Positions 1 through 8,951 are shown, counted from the stretch's first letter. The stretch: 64,000 nt of DNA from Salinirussus salinus (GCF_009831455.1 NZ_WOWO01000002.1:434001-498000), one strand, 5' to 3'. The notes: generated by a model not told the origin, from the letters alone. Numbers and translations are program-made.

Positions 1-1
1 G

Positions 2-1303
2 GCGGCACTCGCGCTCAAGGAGACGGGCGTCGACTCCGGCGTGTTCGCCCCGCTGGCCGACCTGGACGCGGGAACGCTCGAGGACGCGGCCGCGGCCCTC
101 GCCGGGCTCGGCGAGTCGGGCGTCGGCGAGGGGGCCGACGACCGCCTCGACGGACTCCGCAAACAGTTGGGAGCCGTCGAGGACATGGCAGCCACGCCCG
201 GGCAGGTGGTCGAGCGCGTCGGCGAGGGGGTCCGGGGGACCGAGGAACTCCGGGACGCCTTCGCCCGCGAGGTGACCGACGAGACCGGCGTCGACGCCGC
301 CCGGGTCCGCGAGGCGATGGCGACCGACGCCGCCGACGCCCGCGCGTTCGTCGGCGAGACGCTCCGGAGCCTCTCCGACGACCTCCGGACCGCCGTCGAC
401 GAGCGCGAGCGCGAGGTGCGCGAGGAACTGGAGGGGACACTCGAAGAGGCCGAGGAGTCCGTCGAGCAGGCCGTCTCGGCGGTCGACGGGGTCGCCTTCG
501 ACGTCTCGCTGGCCCGCTTCGCGCTGGCCTTCGAGCTGACCCGGCCGACGCTGGTCGACCGCGACGTTACGGCCGTCGCCGACGCCCGGAACCTCTTTCT
601 GGTCGACGCCGGCGAGAAGACACAGCCGGTCACCTACGCCGTCGGCGACCACGACCTGGCGGTCCCGCGGGCGACCGTCCCGCCGCGCCACCGCGTGGCC
701 GTGCTCACCGGCGCGAACAGCGGGGGGAAGACGACGCTGCTGGAGACGCTGTGTCAGGTCCAGCTGCTCGCACAGATGGGACTTCCCGTCCCCGCCAGCG
801 CGGCGGAGGTCGGCCCCGTCGACGCCGTCGTCTTCCACCGCCGGCATGCGAGCTTCAACGCCGGGGTGCTGGAGTCGACGCTGCGGTCGGTGGTGCCACC
901 GCTCAGCGAGGGCGGGCGGACGCTGATGCTCGTCGACGAGTTCGAGGCGATCACCGAGCCGGGCAGCGCCGCGGACCTGTTGCACGGGCTGGTGACGCTG
1001 ACCGTCGACAGCGACGCTCTGGGGGTGTTCGTCACCCACCTCGCGGACGATCTCGAGCCCCTGCCCGAGGAAGCGCGGGTCGACGGCATCTTCGCCGAGG
1101 GGCTGACTCCGGCGCTGGAACTCGACGTCGACTACCAGCCCCGCTTCGGGACGGTCGGCCGGTCGACCCCGGAGTTCATCGTCTCCCGGCTGGTGGCGGA
1201 CGCGACCGACCGTGCCGAGCGGGCCTCCTACGAGACGCTGGCGGAGGCGGTCGGCGAGAGCGCGGTCCAGCGGACGCTGGCCGACGCCCGCTGGCAGTCC
1301 TGA
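2..1303 (+). CDS. MutS-family DNA-binding ATPase, 5' end cut by window edge
   Basis: The frame is open from base 2, so the true start lies outside the window. Visible in order: an acidic, probably coiled-coil stretch (nt 100-480), then a MutS-type ABC ATPase domain. Walker A reads GANSGGKTT (nt 710-736), Walker B reads LMLVDEFE (about nt 922-948), and FVTHL after it is the H-loop. In the family this ATPase works as a dimer at mismatches, recombination intermediates or branched DNA. The missing N-terminus and the lack of a mismatch-recognition domain in the visible part suggest the archaeal MutS2/MutS5-like group rather than canonical MutS, so a role in mismatch repair proper should not be assumed. 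Confidence 0.85.
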   Translation, partial: AALALKETGVDSGVFAPLADLDAGTLEDAAAALAGLGESGVGEGADDRLDGLRKQLGAVEDMAATPGQVVERVGEGVRGTEELRDAFAREVTDETGVDAARVREAMATDAADARAFVGETLRSLSDDLRTAVDEREREVREELEGTLEEAEESVEQAVSAVDGVAFDVSLARFALAFELTRPTLVDRDVTAVADARNLFLVDAGEKTQPVTYAVGDHDLAVPRATVPPRHRVAVLTGANSGGKTTLLETLCQVQLLAQMGLPVPASAAEVGPVDAVVFHRRHASFNAGVLESTLRSVVPPLSEGGRTLMLVDEFEAITEPGSAADLLHGLVTLTVDSDALGVFVTHLADDLEPLPEEARVDGIFAEGLTPALELDVDYQPRFGTVGRSTPEFIVSRLVADATDRAERASYETLAEAVGESAVQRTLADARWQS

Positions 1304-1402
1304 GCGGCCGGCGGCCGCCGGGGCGTTGCGGACGCCGCGCGGCGTTTTCAGCCGCCGGGAGCTCCCGGTGGATTCAGGTGGGCGGGGGCCGAACGGTCAG
1401 TC

Positions 1403-1735
1403 ATGCTTCCCGCACCACTCCGCAAGGCCGGCTACGCGTTCGTCGCCGCCTACGGGCTGTTCGCCGCGCTCGCACCGCGCCTCGCGAGTTCGCTCGGCGT
1501 CCGGATGGGGCTGCTCGGGTTCGATAACACCGCCGAACTCGAGGCCGAGGACTGGTACGTCCGGGCGGTCCGGGCGGCCGGCGTCGGTATGCTCGCCGCC
1601 GGAGGTGTCGGCCTCCTGCTCGAGGACCGCGCCGGCGGTGGCGACGACGAGCCGGAGTTCGACGCGGCCACCGACGACGAGGAGACGGCAGAGCCGGACG
1701 ACGACAGCGCGGTCGACGTCGACATCGACGTCTGA
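1403..1735 (+). CDS. Small membrane protein with acidic tail, unknown function
   Basis: 110 residues. Hydrophobic stretches lie at about residues 8-30 and 58-73, with FDNTAELEAEDWYVR between them; the last 35 residues are almost all Asp, Glu, Ala and Val. It resembles haloarchaeal conserved hypotheticals with two membrane helices and a charged cytosolic tail. The neighbours (a MutS-like gene upstream, a convergent regulator downstream) give no functional hint. The acidic composition and an ATG directly after a 99-nt gap support it as a real gene. Confidence 0.65.
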   Translation: MLPAPLRKAGYAFVAAYGLFAALAPRLASSLGVRMGLLGFDNTAELEAEDWYVRAVRAAGVGMLAAGGVGLLLEDRAGGGDDEPEFDAATDDEETAEPDDDSAVDVDIDV

Positions 1736-1746
1736 CGGCTCACTCC

Positions 1747-2376
1747 TTACGACTCGACGAGTTCACCGAGCAGCTTGCCCTGGGCCGCCGTCAGGTGCTC
1801 GGTGAACGTCGAGGGCCGAATGTCGAGCGCCGCCGCCACCTCGGTCGCGTTCGACTCGCGCGGGTACTCGAAGTAGCCCATCTCGTAGGCCGTCTCGACG
1901 ACCTCGCGCTGTCGGTCGGTGAGCCGTCGGACGTCCACTGGGACGACCTCCGCCTCCTCCTCGTCCTCCCGTCCCTGGACGAGATATTCGATGTGGACCG
2001 CGCCGAACCGCTCGCGGAACTCCTCGAGCCGCTCGCGGAGGTCACTCAGGTCCTGGAGGTGAAGCGTGAGGTGCAGTGACCCGTCCTCGACGTGGACGTC
2101 CGACACCGGCCCGACCTCCTCCTGAACGACCTCGCAGATACAGCCGTCGGACTCGCGCTCGAACTCGTAGACCCGGCGGCTCCCGTAATCGAAGACCGGG
2201 TCGAACGCCCCCGCCTCGTCGATGTCGTCGCTGGCAGTCACCTGTTCGGTGACGGTGCCGCTCTCGTCTCTGTCCCAGGTGATGTCCGTGACCGGTCCGG
2301 GGACCGCGTCCGTCGCCTCGGCCACCGGGCACCCCTCGGCGTCGTCGAAGACCAGCTCGGTTCGGATACCAGGCAT
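1747..2376 (-). CDS. Bat-type (HTH_10) transcriptional regulator
   Basis: 209 residues. The C-terminal ~55 residues, beginning LTDRQREVVETAYEMGYFEYPR and containing ATEVAAALDI and STFTEHLTAAQ, are the HTH_10 (bacterio-opsin activator) DNA-binding domain. The N-terminal ~150 residues match the variable sensory half of this family. Such proteins are haloarchaeal one-component regulators; the ligand and target are not readable from sequence. It diverges from the halocyanin gene across about 100 bp, so that copper protein is the simplest candidate target, but this is inference from position only. Confidence 0.85.
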   Translation of the reverse strand: MPGIRTELVFDDAEGCPVAEATDAVPGPVTDITWDRDESGTVTEQVTASDDIDEAGAFDPVFDYGSRRVYEFERESDGCICEVVQEEVGPVSDVHVEDGSLHLTLHLQDLSDLRERLEEFRERFGAVHIEYLVQGREDEEEAEVVPVDVRRLTDRQREVVETAYEMGYFEYPRESNATEVAAALDIRPSTFTEHLTAAQGKLLGELVES

Positions 2377-2445
2377 GGGTGCAAGTAAGGCGATATTCCC
2401 TCAATAGTTCGGGCCCTGTTCTCAGGCGCTGGGAACGCTTTCGGC

Positions 2446-2454
2446 CACTTTAAC
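2446..2454 (+). promoter_or_regulatory. TATA-like box before the halocyanin gene
   Basis: CACTTTAAC is centred about 27 nt before GTG 2477 and 33 nt before ATG 2483. Haloarchaeal TATA boxes lie about 26-27 nt before the transcription start, so transcription would begin at or next to the start codon (leaderless). Pattern recognition only. Confidence 0.45.
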
Positions 2455-2476
2455 CGTCTCGCTCCCCTACCGATCG

Positions 2477-3049
2477 GTGTCGATGAATGACCAGACCTCA
2501 GGTCGCTCGGTAGAGAGACGGACAGTGCTCGGTGGGCTCGGAAGTCTCGCAGCCGCGGGCCTTCTCGCCGGCTGTACCACCGAGACAGACGGCGGTGACG
2601 AGTCGCCCGAGGACGCCGGTGGCGACGGCGGCAGCGGCGACGGTGGCGGCAGCCAGGATACGCCGACAGCGGACGGGAGTTCGGAGCCGGAGTTCGACCA
2701 GGCGACCGTCGACGAGTACCTCTCGGACGTCGGAAACTACGACGGGACGGTCGTCGACGAGCGAGGCTCCTCGTCGGTGACGGTCGCAGTCGGCACGGAG
2801 GGCAACGGCGGGAACTACGCCTTCTCCCCGCCGGCGGTCGTCGTCGATGCCGGCACGACCGTCCAGTTCGAGTGGACCGGGCAGGGCCAGCAACACAACG
2901 TCGTCCACGAGGGCGGCGACTACGAGAGCGAACTCTACGCCGAAGCCGGCACCCACTTCGAGCGGACCTTCGACTCGACGGGAGTCTCGCGCTACTTCTG
3001 CCGGCCGCACAAGGGCCTCGGTATGAAAGGCGTCGTCGTGGTCGTCTAG
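2477..3049 (+). CDS. Halocyanin-like blue copper lipoprotein
   Basis: 190 residues from GTG 2477; ATG 2483 two codons later is an equally good start. The N-terminus has ERRTVLGG followed by a hydrophobic run and the lipobox LAGC, so it is probably a Tat-exported lipoprotein held on the outer face of the membrane. A Gly/Asp/Ser-rich linker follows (about residues 35-75). The C-terminal half is a plastocyanin-like domain with type-1 copper ligands visible: His in QQHNVVH, then Cys, His and Met in FCRPHKGLGM. The family carries electrons between membrane respiratory complexes. Its stop codon overlaps that of the convergent helicase gene in a shared CTAG. Confidence 0.92.
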   Translation: MSMNDQTSGRSVERRTVLGGLGSLAAAGLLAGCTTETDGGDESPEDAGGDGGSGDGGGSQDTPTADGSSEPEFDQATVDEYLSDVGNYDGTVVDERGSSSVTVAVGTEGNGGNYAFSPPAVVVDAGTTVQFEWTGQGQQHNVVHEGGDYESELYAEAGTHFERTFDSTGVSRYFCRPHKGLGMKGVVVVV

Positions 3050-4920
3050 CGACCGCCGTCGACCGCTCCGTCGGCGTCGGACGCTGACTCGCCGTCGGTC
3101 TCGCTGTCGCGTTCGGTCACTCGCACTCCCTTCTCCGAGAGGTGACGCATCCGCTGGCGGGCGAACTCCTCCTCGCGAGTGCCCCGCGTGGCGAGCACGT
3201 ACATGCGCGCGCTCCCAGTCGGGCGCATCGTCCGGCCCGCCCGCTGTGCGCCCTGCCGCCGGGAGCCGCCCAGCCCCGAGGCCACGACCGCCACCTGTGC
3301 GCTCGGGAGGTCGATCCCCTCGTCGCCGACCCGGGAGACCACGAGCGTCGGCTCCGACCCCTCCCGGAACTGCTCGAACAGCTTCCCCCGGCGGTGGTGT
3401 GGCGTCTCGCCGCTGACGAACGGGGCGTCCAGCGCGGCCGCGAGCGCCCGGCCCTGCTCCAGGTACTCGACGAACACCAGCGCCTTCGCCTCGGGATGTC
3501 TGCCCAGCAGGTGCTCGACCTCCGCTGTTTTCGCGGGGTTCGTGGCGGCGACCTGCCGTCGTTCGTGGCCCTCCGCGGCGGCGTAGGCGTCGCCGGCCTC
3601 GTCGGCGAAGGGGACGTAGCGGATCTCGACCTCTGGCTCGGCGACGAACCCCTCCTCGAACAGCGCGTCCCAGTCGGTCCCGATCGGCGGGCCGACGAGC
3701 GTGTAGATCTCCTCCTCGCGGTCGTCCTCCCGGACCGGCGTCGACGAGAGTCCCAGACGGGCTCGGGACTGGAGGTCCGCGCTCCGCCGGTGGACCGGGC
3801 TCGGGATGTGATGAACCTCGTCGTAGACCACCAGCCCCCACTCCCGGCTGTCGAACAGGTGGCGGTGCTGGTCCATCCCCGCGCTCCGGTAGGTGGCGAC
3901 GGTCACCGGGCGGATATCCTTCGAGCCGCCGTGGTACTCCCCTATCTGTTCGGGCTCCAGAGTGGTGTGGGCCAGGAGTTCGTCGCGCCACTGCCCCGCG
4001 AGCTCGCGCCCGGGAACAAGGATCAGCGTCTCGCCCTCCAGTTCGGCGAGGATACCCATCGCCGCCACGGTCTTGCCGCTGCCCGGCGGCCCGACCAGCA
4101 CGCCCGACTTCGTCTCGAGGAACTGCGAGACCCACTCCCGCTGGTAGGCCCGGAGGTCCAGGTGCAGGTCGACGGGGAGGGGTTCGCCGGTCTCGAGGTC
4201 GCGCTGGTCGCGGACGGGATACCCCGCCTCGTAGAGGAGCCGCTTGACCTCCGCCACCCGATCCTCGGCGACCCAGCTCGTCTCCTCGTCGATGGGCGCC
4301 CGGAGCTGGCCGCCGTCGAGTTCCTCGCGGGCGACGTTGCCCATCAGCTCGGGCGTCTCGGCCTCCAGGACGGTGTAGCCGTCCTCGTGGGTCCGGAGGA
4401 GGAACTGGTTCGCCCGTTTCCACTGGTCGGCGATGAACTCCGCTAGCGCGGGCTCGCGCTCGGGCAGCACGTCCCTGACTGTCTCCATGAGTTCCTCCAG
4501 CGAGTCGTACGGCGCCTGCCAGACGTCCTCGCGCCGTATCTCGTAGAGGTAGGAGCCCGAGCCGGTGGTGTCGACGAGGTGGGCGAACTGGGAGAGCTGT
4601 GCGCGGGTGAACTGCGTGGGCTGGTCGACGACCAGCTGGCGCCGTTCGGGGAAGACGATCACCCGCTCGCGGCTCGCCAGGTCACGCCACTCGCTCGGGT
4701 ACCAGACTACCGGGTCGCTGGAGACGTCCAGGCGCTCGACGTCCCCCTCGGCCGCCAGGGCTGCGAGCCGCTCGCTCGCTTCCTCCTGGCTGGTCTCGCG
4801 CTGCTGGGCGTAGCGCGTCGCGGTGACGAGCGGACGGCCGACGGCCTCCAGCGCGTCGAAGAAGGCGTCGCGCTCGTCCCGGCCCTCCCTGCTCCGGCGC
4901 TCGCTGTCGGATCCGGTCAC
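3046..4920 (-). CDS. XPB/Rad25-type superfamily 2 DNA helicase
   Basis: 624 residues from GTG 4920. The frame stays open far upstream, but that part runs antisense to the next gene and is not protein-like, so I start at VTGSDSERR. Motifs in order: Walker A GPPGSGKT, DEVH box VVYDEVHHI, motif III-like LSSTPVRED (containing the RED triad that marks XPB), and motif VI QRAGRTMRP. An N-terminal damage-recognition-like region of about 250 residues precedes the helicase core. Archaeal XPB homologues are 3'-5' helicases thought to act in nucleotide excision repair and to work with Bax1-type nucleases; no such nuclease is adjacent here. Converges on the halocyanin gene with a 4-bp overlap. Confidence 0.9.
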   Translation of the reverse strand: MTGSDSERRSREGRDERDAFFDALEAVGRPLVTATRYAQQRETSQEEASERLAALAAEGDVERLDVSSDPVVWYPSEWRDLASRERVIVFPERRQLVVDQPTQFTRAQLSQFAHLVDTTGSGSYLYEIRREDVWQAPYDSLEELMETVRDVLPEREPALAEFIADQWKRANQFLLRTHEDGYTVLEAETPELMGNVAREELDGGQLRAPIDEETSWVAEDRVAEVKRLLYEAGYPVRDQRDLETGEPLPVDLHLDLRAYQREWVSQFLETKSGVLVGPPGSGKTVAAMGILAELEGETLILVPGRELAGQWRDELLAHTTLEPEQIGEYHGGSKDIRPVTVATYRSAGMDQHRHLFDSREWGLVVYDEVHHIPSPVHRRSADLQSRARLGLSSTPVREDDREEEIYTLVGPPIGTDWDALFEEGFVAEPEVEIRYVPFADEAGDAYAAAEGHERRQVAATNPAKTAEVEHLLGRHPEAKALVFVEYLEQGRALAAALDAPFVSGETPHHRRGKLFEQFREGSEPTLVVSRVGDEGIDLPSAQVAVVASGLGGSRRQGAQRAGRTMRPTGSARMYVLATRGTREEEFARQRMRHLSEKGVRVTERDSETDGESASDADGAVDGGR

Positions 4921-4973
4921 TACGCCCGGTAGGGCAGCGGCGGTCAAACGGCTTGCGTTCGTCGCTCCGAGGA

Positions 4974-4985
4974 AGTAGCTTTTTC
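4974..4985 (+). promoter_or_regulatory. TATA-like T-rich box before aglJ
   Basis: AGTAGCTTTTTC ends about 26 nt before ATG 5011, the spacing expected for a short-leader or leaderless haloarchaeal transcript. It is shared back to back with the divergent helicase gene, which starts at 4920. Confidence 0.35.
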
Positions 4986-5010
4986 CCGGGAACCGGCATA
5001 GAGGCCGACG

Positions 5011-6012
5011 ATGGACGAGTACGACGATGTCTGCGTGCTGGTGCCGACCTACGAGGAGGCGAGCACCATCGGCGACGTCGTCAGGCGGTTCCGCGAGCAG
5101 GGGTTCGAGCGAGTGCTGGTGGTCGACGGCGGGTCGACCGACGGGACGCGGGAGCTCGCCCGGGAGGCCGGCGCCCGGGTCATCGAACAGTCGGGAAGCG
5201 GCAAGGGCCAGGCGGTCCGGGAGGCGCTGGGCTACGTCGAGGCGCCCTACGTCCTGATGGTCGACGGCGACGCCACCTACCGCCCCGAGGACGCCGACCG
5301 GATGGTCGCGCCGCTGCTCGCCGGCGAGGCCGAGCACGTCATCGGGAACCGCTTTGCGGACATGCAGCCCGGGGCGATGAGCCGGTTCAACAAGGTCGGC
5401 AACGGGGTCATCAACCGCGCGTTCCGGTGGATCCACGGCGAGGACTTCCGGGACATCCTCAGCGGCTACCGTGCCTTTACCCGCCGCTCCGTGGAGGGCT
5501 TCCTGCTGACTGCCGAGGGGTTCGGTATCGAGACCGAACTCGCCGTCGAGTGTGTCAAACACGGCGTCGAGACGACAGTCGTCCCGGTCACCTACGAACC
5601 CCGGCCGGACGACTCGGAAACCAACCTCAGCCCCGTCCGCGACGGGGCGACGATCATCCTCACACTGTACCAGATGGCAAAGACGAACAACCCCCTGTTC
5701 TACTTCGGGAGTGTCGGCGTGGCGAGTACCCTGGTCGGGCTCGTGCTCGCGGCCTACGTGGGCGTCGAGTGGGTCACCCGCGGTATCTCTCACGAGGTGA
5801 TCGCGGTCGTGGCCGGCGTGGCCGTGCTCTTCGGGGTCCAGGTGGCCCTGTTCGGCGTGCTCGCGGACCTCATCGTGGACGTCAACCGCGAGCAGACCCG
5901 TCAGTTCGAGCGGGTCGCCAGACAGGTGACCCGCGAGCGGGGCGGTGGGGAAGGCGACCCGGTCGCCGACGGGAGTGTCGCGGACCCGCCAGCGGGCGAC
6001 GAGGAGGAGTGA
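5011..6012 (+). CDS. aglJ: Dolichol-phosphate glucosyltransferase AglJ-like (GT2)
   Basis: 333 residues. The GT2 domain shows VLVPTYEEASTIGDVV, VVDGGSTDGTR, SGSGKGQAVREA and the metal-binding MVDGDATYRPEDAD; SGYRAFTR and GFGIETE follow. Two membrane helices lie at about residues 230-295. From memory, the layout and several blocks (EQSGSGKGQAVREA, TLYQMAKTNNPLFYFGS) match Haloferax volcanii AglJ, which adds the first hexose to dolichol phosphate in S-layer glycoprotein N-glycosylation. That role is known for the Haloferax protein and inferred here. The C-terminus carries a longer Gly/Asp/Glu-rich tail than I expect. It stands alone, about 14 kb from the large glycan cluster in this window. Confidence 0.88.
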   Translation: MDEYDDVCVLVPTYEEASTIGDVVRRFREQGFERVLVVDGGSTDGTRELAREAGARVIEQSGSGKGQAVREALGYVEAPYVLMVDGDATYRPEDADRMVAPLLAGEAEHVIGNRFADMQPGAMSRFNKVGNGVINRAFRWIHGEDFRDILSGYRAFTRRSVEGFLLTAEGFGIETELAVECVKHGVETTVVPVTYEPRPDDSETNLSPVRDGATIILTLYQMAKTNNPLFYFGSVGVASTLVGLVLAAYVGVEWVTRGISHEVIAVVAGVAVLFGVQVALFGVLADLIVDVNREQTRQFERVARQVTRERGGGEGDPVADGSVADPPAGDEEE

Positions 6013-6013
6013 G

Positions 6014-6343
6014 CTAGAAGGGGACGAGCGCGCGCAGTTGTGCGATGATGCTCCGCGAGGTGGACTCGCGTTTCTCCTCGAAGACGGGGTGGAGTGCGTT
6101 CAGCAGGTCCTGTTCGGAGGAGAACTGGTGGCGGCCGGAGGTCCGGACCGCCTCGGCGACGCTGATTTCGGTCCCGGCGGCGTCGACCGGGACCGCGATG
6201 TCGCCGTACCGGTCGACGAGCGTCTCGGCCTCGACCGGGTACTCGATCTCGAGGTCTTCGACCCGGGCCGCGAGGGCGGCAATGCCGAACTCCACGACGT
6301 CGGGGTCCTCCTCGACATCGTTCGAGGGTGGCTGGACTCCCAT
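6014..6343 (-). CDS. DUF5789-like haloarchaeal protein
   Basis: 109 residues, acidic and without membrane segments. The core contains VEFGIAALAARVEDLEIEYPVEAETL, then DIAVPVDAAGTEISVAEAV, then SEQDLLNALHPVFEEKR. I recognise this pattern from small haloarchaeal proteins annotated DUF5789, with no known function. It converges on aglJ with one base between the stop codons, and diverges from the membrane protein downstream. Confidence 0.7.
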   Translation of the reverse strand: MGVQPPSNDVEEDPDVVEFGIAALAARVEDLEIEYPVEAETLVDRYGDIAVPVDAAGTEISVAEAVRTSGRHQFSSEQDLLNALHPVFEEKRESTSRSIIAQLRALVPF

Positions 6344-6427
6344 TGCCCGGGCGTACGCCCCCGGGCCCGAAAGCTCTGTGGATCAAGAGAAAACTACATA
6401 CGCCAGCGCCGGCCAAAATCAGAGAAG

Positions 6428-7261
6428 ATGGAGGAGCCAGACGGGCCGGGAGCGACGGAGGAGTCAGCCGCGCCCCGGGCAGCGAAGGCAGACGGTGGGA
6501 GCGCACCGGAGGCCGACGTCGCCGGGAGCAGCGACGCGCCGCTCGTCCCATCGCGGTTCGTCGGGACCGCGCTCTTCGTGCTGTTCCTGCAGTTCGTCCT
6601 CATCGTCTACCTGCTGAGCCCGCTGCCGGTCCCCTCGGTGCAGGTCCTCGCGTTCTCGGCGCTGGGCCTCTCGTTCGTCGCGGCGCTTCTGGTCGGCGCC
6701 GACGCGTACCGGACGGACCGGGACGACACGGTCGACTGGTCGCCGAACCCCTTCCTGTGGGCTATCCCGATGTTCTTCCCGCTTTTGGGGTTCGGGCTGG
6801 GCGTCGGACAGGCACTCGGGATCCCGCTCGGGGTGGGGATCGCGTACGCTGTCCGGCGCTTCCAGACACAGCGCCGCGGTCTCGAGAACATCTGGCAGTG
6901 GCCGGCTGTGGGTGCTGGGGTGTTCTCGGGAGCGGGTTTCGGTATCGTCTCGGTGGCCGTGTCGGAGTCGGGGGGCTTGACGCCGAGTCTCGTGGGCGTG
7001 TTACTCGTCGCGAGTGTCCTCTTCGGGTTCACCACGCCGGCGACGTACTACGACACCCGACACGTCAGGAGACGGCTGGCGGCCAACGGCGACGACTGGC
7101 TGTTCCAGGGGTACCACTGGGTCGTCGCGATGTCGCTGCCCCTGCCCCTTCGCTCGCTCGTCGCGCTCGCCTACGCCCTGCGGCGGTGGATGCTCCTGAA
7201 CCCCGGCGGCTTCTTCTGGAGCAGGGCGGACCCGACCGAGGGCGACGACGACAAATCATAA
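6428..7261 (+). CDS. Multispanning membrane protein, unknown function
   Basis: 277 residues. ATG 6428 is chosen because the frame upstream runs antisense to the previous gene. The N-terminal 35 residues are polar (Gly/Ala/Glu/Asp). Six or so hydrophobic segments follow, e.g. FVGTALFVLFLQFVLIVYLL, VLAFSALGLSFVAALLV, a Gly/Leu-rich pair near residue 110-140 and GVLLVASVLFGFTTPATYY. A short basic-aromatic loop (YDTRHVRRRLAANGDDW) precedes a last amphipathic region. It resembles haloarchaeal conserved membrane proteins of unknown role. Only 24 bp separate it from the rhomboid gene, so they may be co-transcribed. Confidence 0.7.
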   Translation: MEEPDGPGATEESAAPRAAKADGGSAPEADVAGSSDAPLVPSRFVGTALFVLFLQFVLIVYLLSPLPVPSVQVLAFSALGLSFVAALLVGADAYRTDRDDTVDWSPNPFLWAIPMFFPLLGFGLGVGQALGIPLGVGIAYAVRRFQTQRRGLENIWQWPAVGAGVFSGAGFGIVSVAVSESGGLTPSLVGVLLVASVLFGFTTPATYYDTRHVRRRLAANGDDWLFQGYHWVVAMSLPLPLRSLVALAYALRRWMLLNPGGFFWSRADPTEGDDDKS

Positions 7262-7285
7262 TTCCCCGCCGTCACACTGTCCGGT

Positions 7286-8938
7286 ATGGCGTTCGACGGA
7301 CCGCTGGTCGGGTGGGGCAGCCTCGTCGCGCTGCTCGTCGGGGTCGGGGTCTCGCTGGTCGCACTGGTCCGCCTGAGTGACTGGCAGCCCCTCGCGACCG
7401 CACGTCGTCGGCTCCTGCTCGGGGTCCCGGTCGGGACGGTCGTGACCTTCCTGTTTCTCAACCTCGTCTTCTGGGTCGTCCAGGGTGCAGCCGACGGGCA
7501 GCCGGTGGTCGTCGGCTTCCGCTCGTGGTCACTGTTCTACCCGGTCGGGATGGTCGCCGCCCCCTTCGCCCACAACGGGCTGGGCCACCTCACCGGGAAC
7601 GTCCTCGCGACGCTCGTCTTCGCACCCGTCGCGGAGTACGCCTGGAGTCACTACCCCACCGAACGCGGGAGCGTCTCCTTCAGCTCGCTCGGGACGAACC
7701 CCTTCGCCAGGGTCGGGGCCTTCCTCCTCGCCGTCTTCGCAGTCGGGCTCGCGACCAGCCTGTTCACCCCCGGCGCGCTGATCGGCTTCTCGGGCGTGGT
7801 CTTCGCCTTCGCGGGCTTCGCGCTGGTGACCCGGCCGCTGCTCGCTGTCGCGGCCATCGTCGGCCAGCAGGCGGTCGGTCTCGTCTACTTCGGGCTCCAG
7901 AACCCCGTCCTGACGGCCACCACACAGACCCGGGTGGTCGCCCCCTCCTGGGCCAACGTCGCGATCCAGGGCCACGCGCTCGGGCTGGTGCTGGGGGTCG
8001 TGCTCGGCCTGCTGGTCGTCCGCCGCCGCGACCGGACACCCGACGTTCGCCACGTCTGGTTCGCGGCGCTGGTGTTCGCGGTCTCGCAGGCGCTGTACGC
8101 CTTCTACGTGCCGCTGAGTACGGAGCGGTTCGTCCTCTTCCGCGGGCTGGGGACCGCGGCGGTGTTCCTGCTCGCGGCGGTCGTCGCCACCGCGGTCGCG
8201 GAGACGGACCGGACCGTCCTCGCCCGGATCGACCTCTCCCGGCGGGAGGTTGCCACGGGGCTCCTGCTGGCGGTGCTGTTCGCGCTCGCGCTCGCGGCGG
8301 TCCCCTACAATCTCGCCGACGTCTCCGGAGACGTGAATCCCGAGGACCCCAACACCGCCGGGAGCGTGGAGGTTCGGGACTACACCGTCGCCTACGTCGA
8401 GGGCGTCCCCAACCAGTACGTCGAGGCGGTCCGGATCCCCTTCATCGACCGCGGGCTGTCAGTCAACGAGAGCGGCGTCGTCGTCACCAGCGACCGCCGC
8501 AACGCCTGGGAGGTGGTCGTCTCCCGGAGTCGGCTCGCCTTCCGCGGGCGGGCGTCGGTCGCCGTCGGCGGGCTCGGCTGGCGCGAGCGGGTCGTCGTCA
8601 ACCGGACGCAGTGGTCGGCCACCGGCGGCGGCACCGCCTACAAAGTGTACCTCAGGCGGCCCGGCCAGCCCCGCCGGCTCGCTTACGGCTCCGACCCCGC
8701 GACCGCCGAGCCGGTCGTCAACGGGACGACCATCCGGGTCGCGCCGGTCCCTCAGCCCGGCGGTTACCGGGTGGAACTCCTCGAGAACGACACCATCGCC
8801 GCCACCACGCCGGTCCCCCTCGAAGGGGCCAACCGGACGCTACGCGGGCTGACGTTCAACCGGACCGGCTCGAAGCTCCGGGTCGTCGAGGGGGACACCG
8901 TCCTGACGATCGCGACCTACCGGAGCGGTCGCCGGTAG
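7286..8938 (+). CDS. Rhomboid-family intramembrane serine protease with C-terminal domain
   Basis: 550 residues. The rhomboid core shows HNGLGHLTGN (first-loop His/Asn), the nucleophile in IGFSG (Ser169) and the second dyad residue in QGHALG (His230). Rhomboids cut single-pass membrane proteins inside the bilayer. Three or four further hydrophobic segments lie at about residues 255-350. They are followed by about 200 polar residues rich in Asn-X-Ser/Thr sequons (NESG, NRTQW, NGTT, NDT, NRT), which suggests an outside-facing, possibly N-glycosylated domain. This tail is much longer than in ordinary rhomboids and I recognise no fold in it. No substrate gene is evident nearby. Confidence 0.85.
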   Translation: MAFDGPLVGWGSLVALLVGVGVSLVALVRLSDWQPLATARRRLLLGVPVGTVVTFLFLNLVFWVVQGAADGQPVVVGFRSWSLFYPVGMVAAPFAHNGLGHLTGNVLATLVFAPVAEYAWSHYPTERGSVSFSSLGTNPFARVGAFLLAVFAVGLATSLFTPGALIGFSGVVFAFAGFALVTRPLLAVAAIVGQQAVGLVYFGLQNPVLTATTQTRVVAPSWANVAIQGHALGLVLGVVLGLLVVRRRDRTPDVRHVWFAALVFAVSQALYAFYVPLSTERFVLFRGLGTAAVFLLAAVVATAVAETDRTVLARIDLSRREVATGLLLAVLFALALAAVPYNLADVSGDVNPEDPNTAGSVEVRDYTVAYVEGVPNQYVEAVRIPFIDRGLSVNESGVVVTSDRRNAWEVVVSRSRLAFRGRASVAVGGLGWRERVVVNRTQWSATGGGTAYKVYLRRPGQPRRLAYGSDPATAEPVVNGTTIRVAPVPQPGGYRVELLENDTIAATTPVPLEGANRTLRGLTFNRTGSKLRVVEGDTVLTIATYRSGRR

Positions 8939-8951
8939 GGCCACCCTCGCA

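Noticed and set aside
2498-5793. Very long minus-strand open frames (641 and 915 codons)
   Set aside because: One is antisense or out of frame to the halocyanin and helicase genes, Arg/Pro/Gly-rich and not acidic; the other is the helicase frame extended through the antisense of aglJ. GC bias keeps such frames open.
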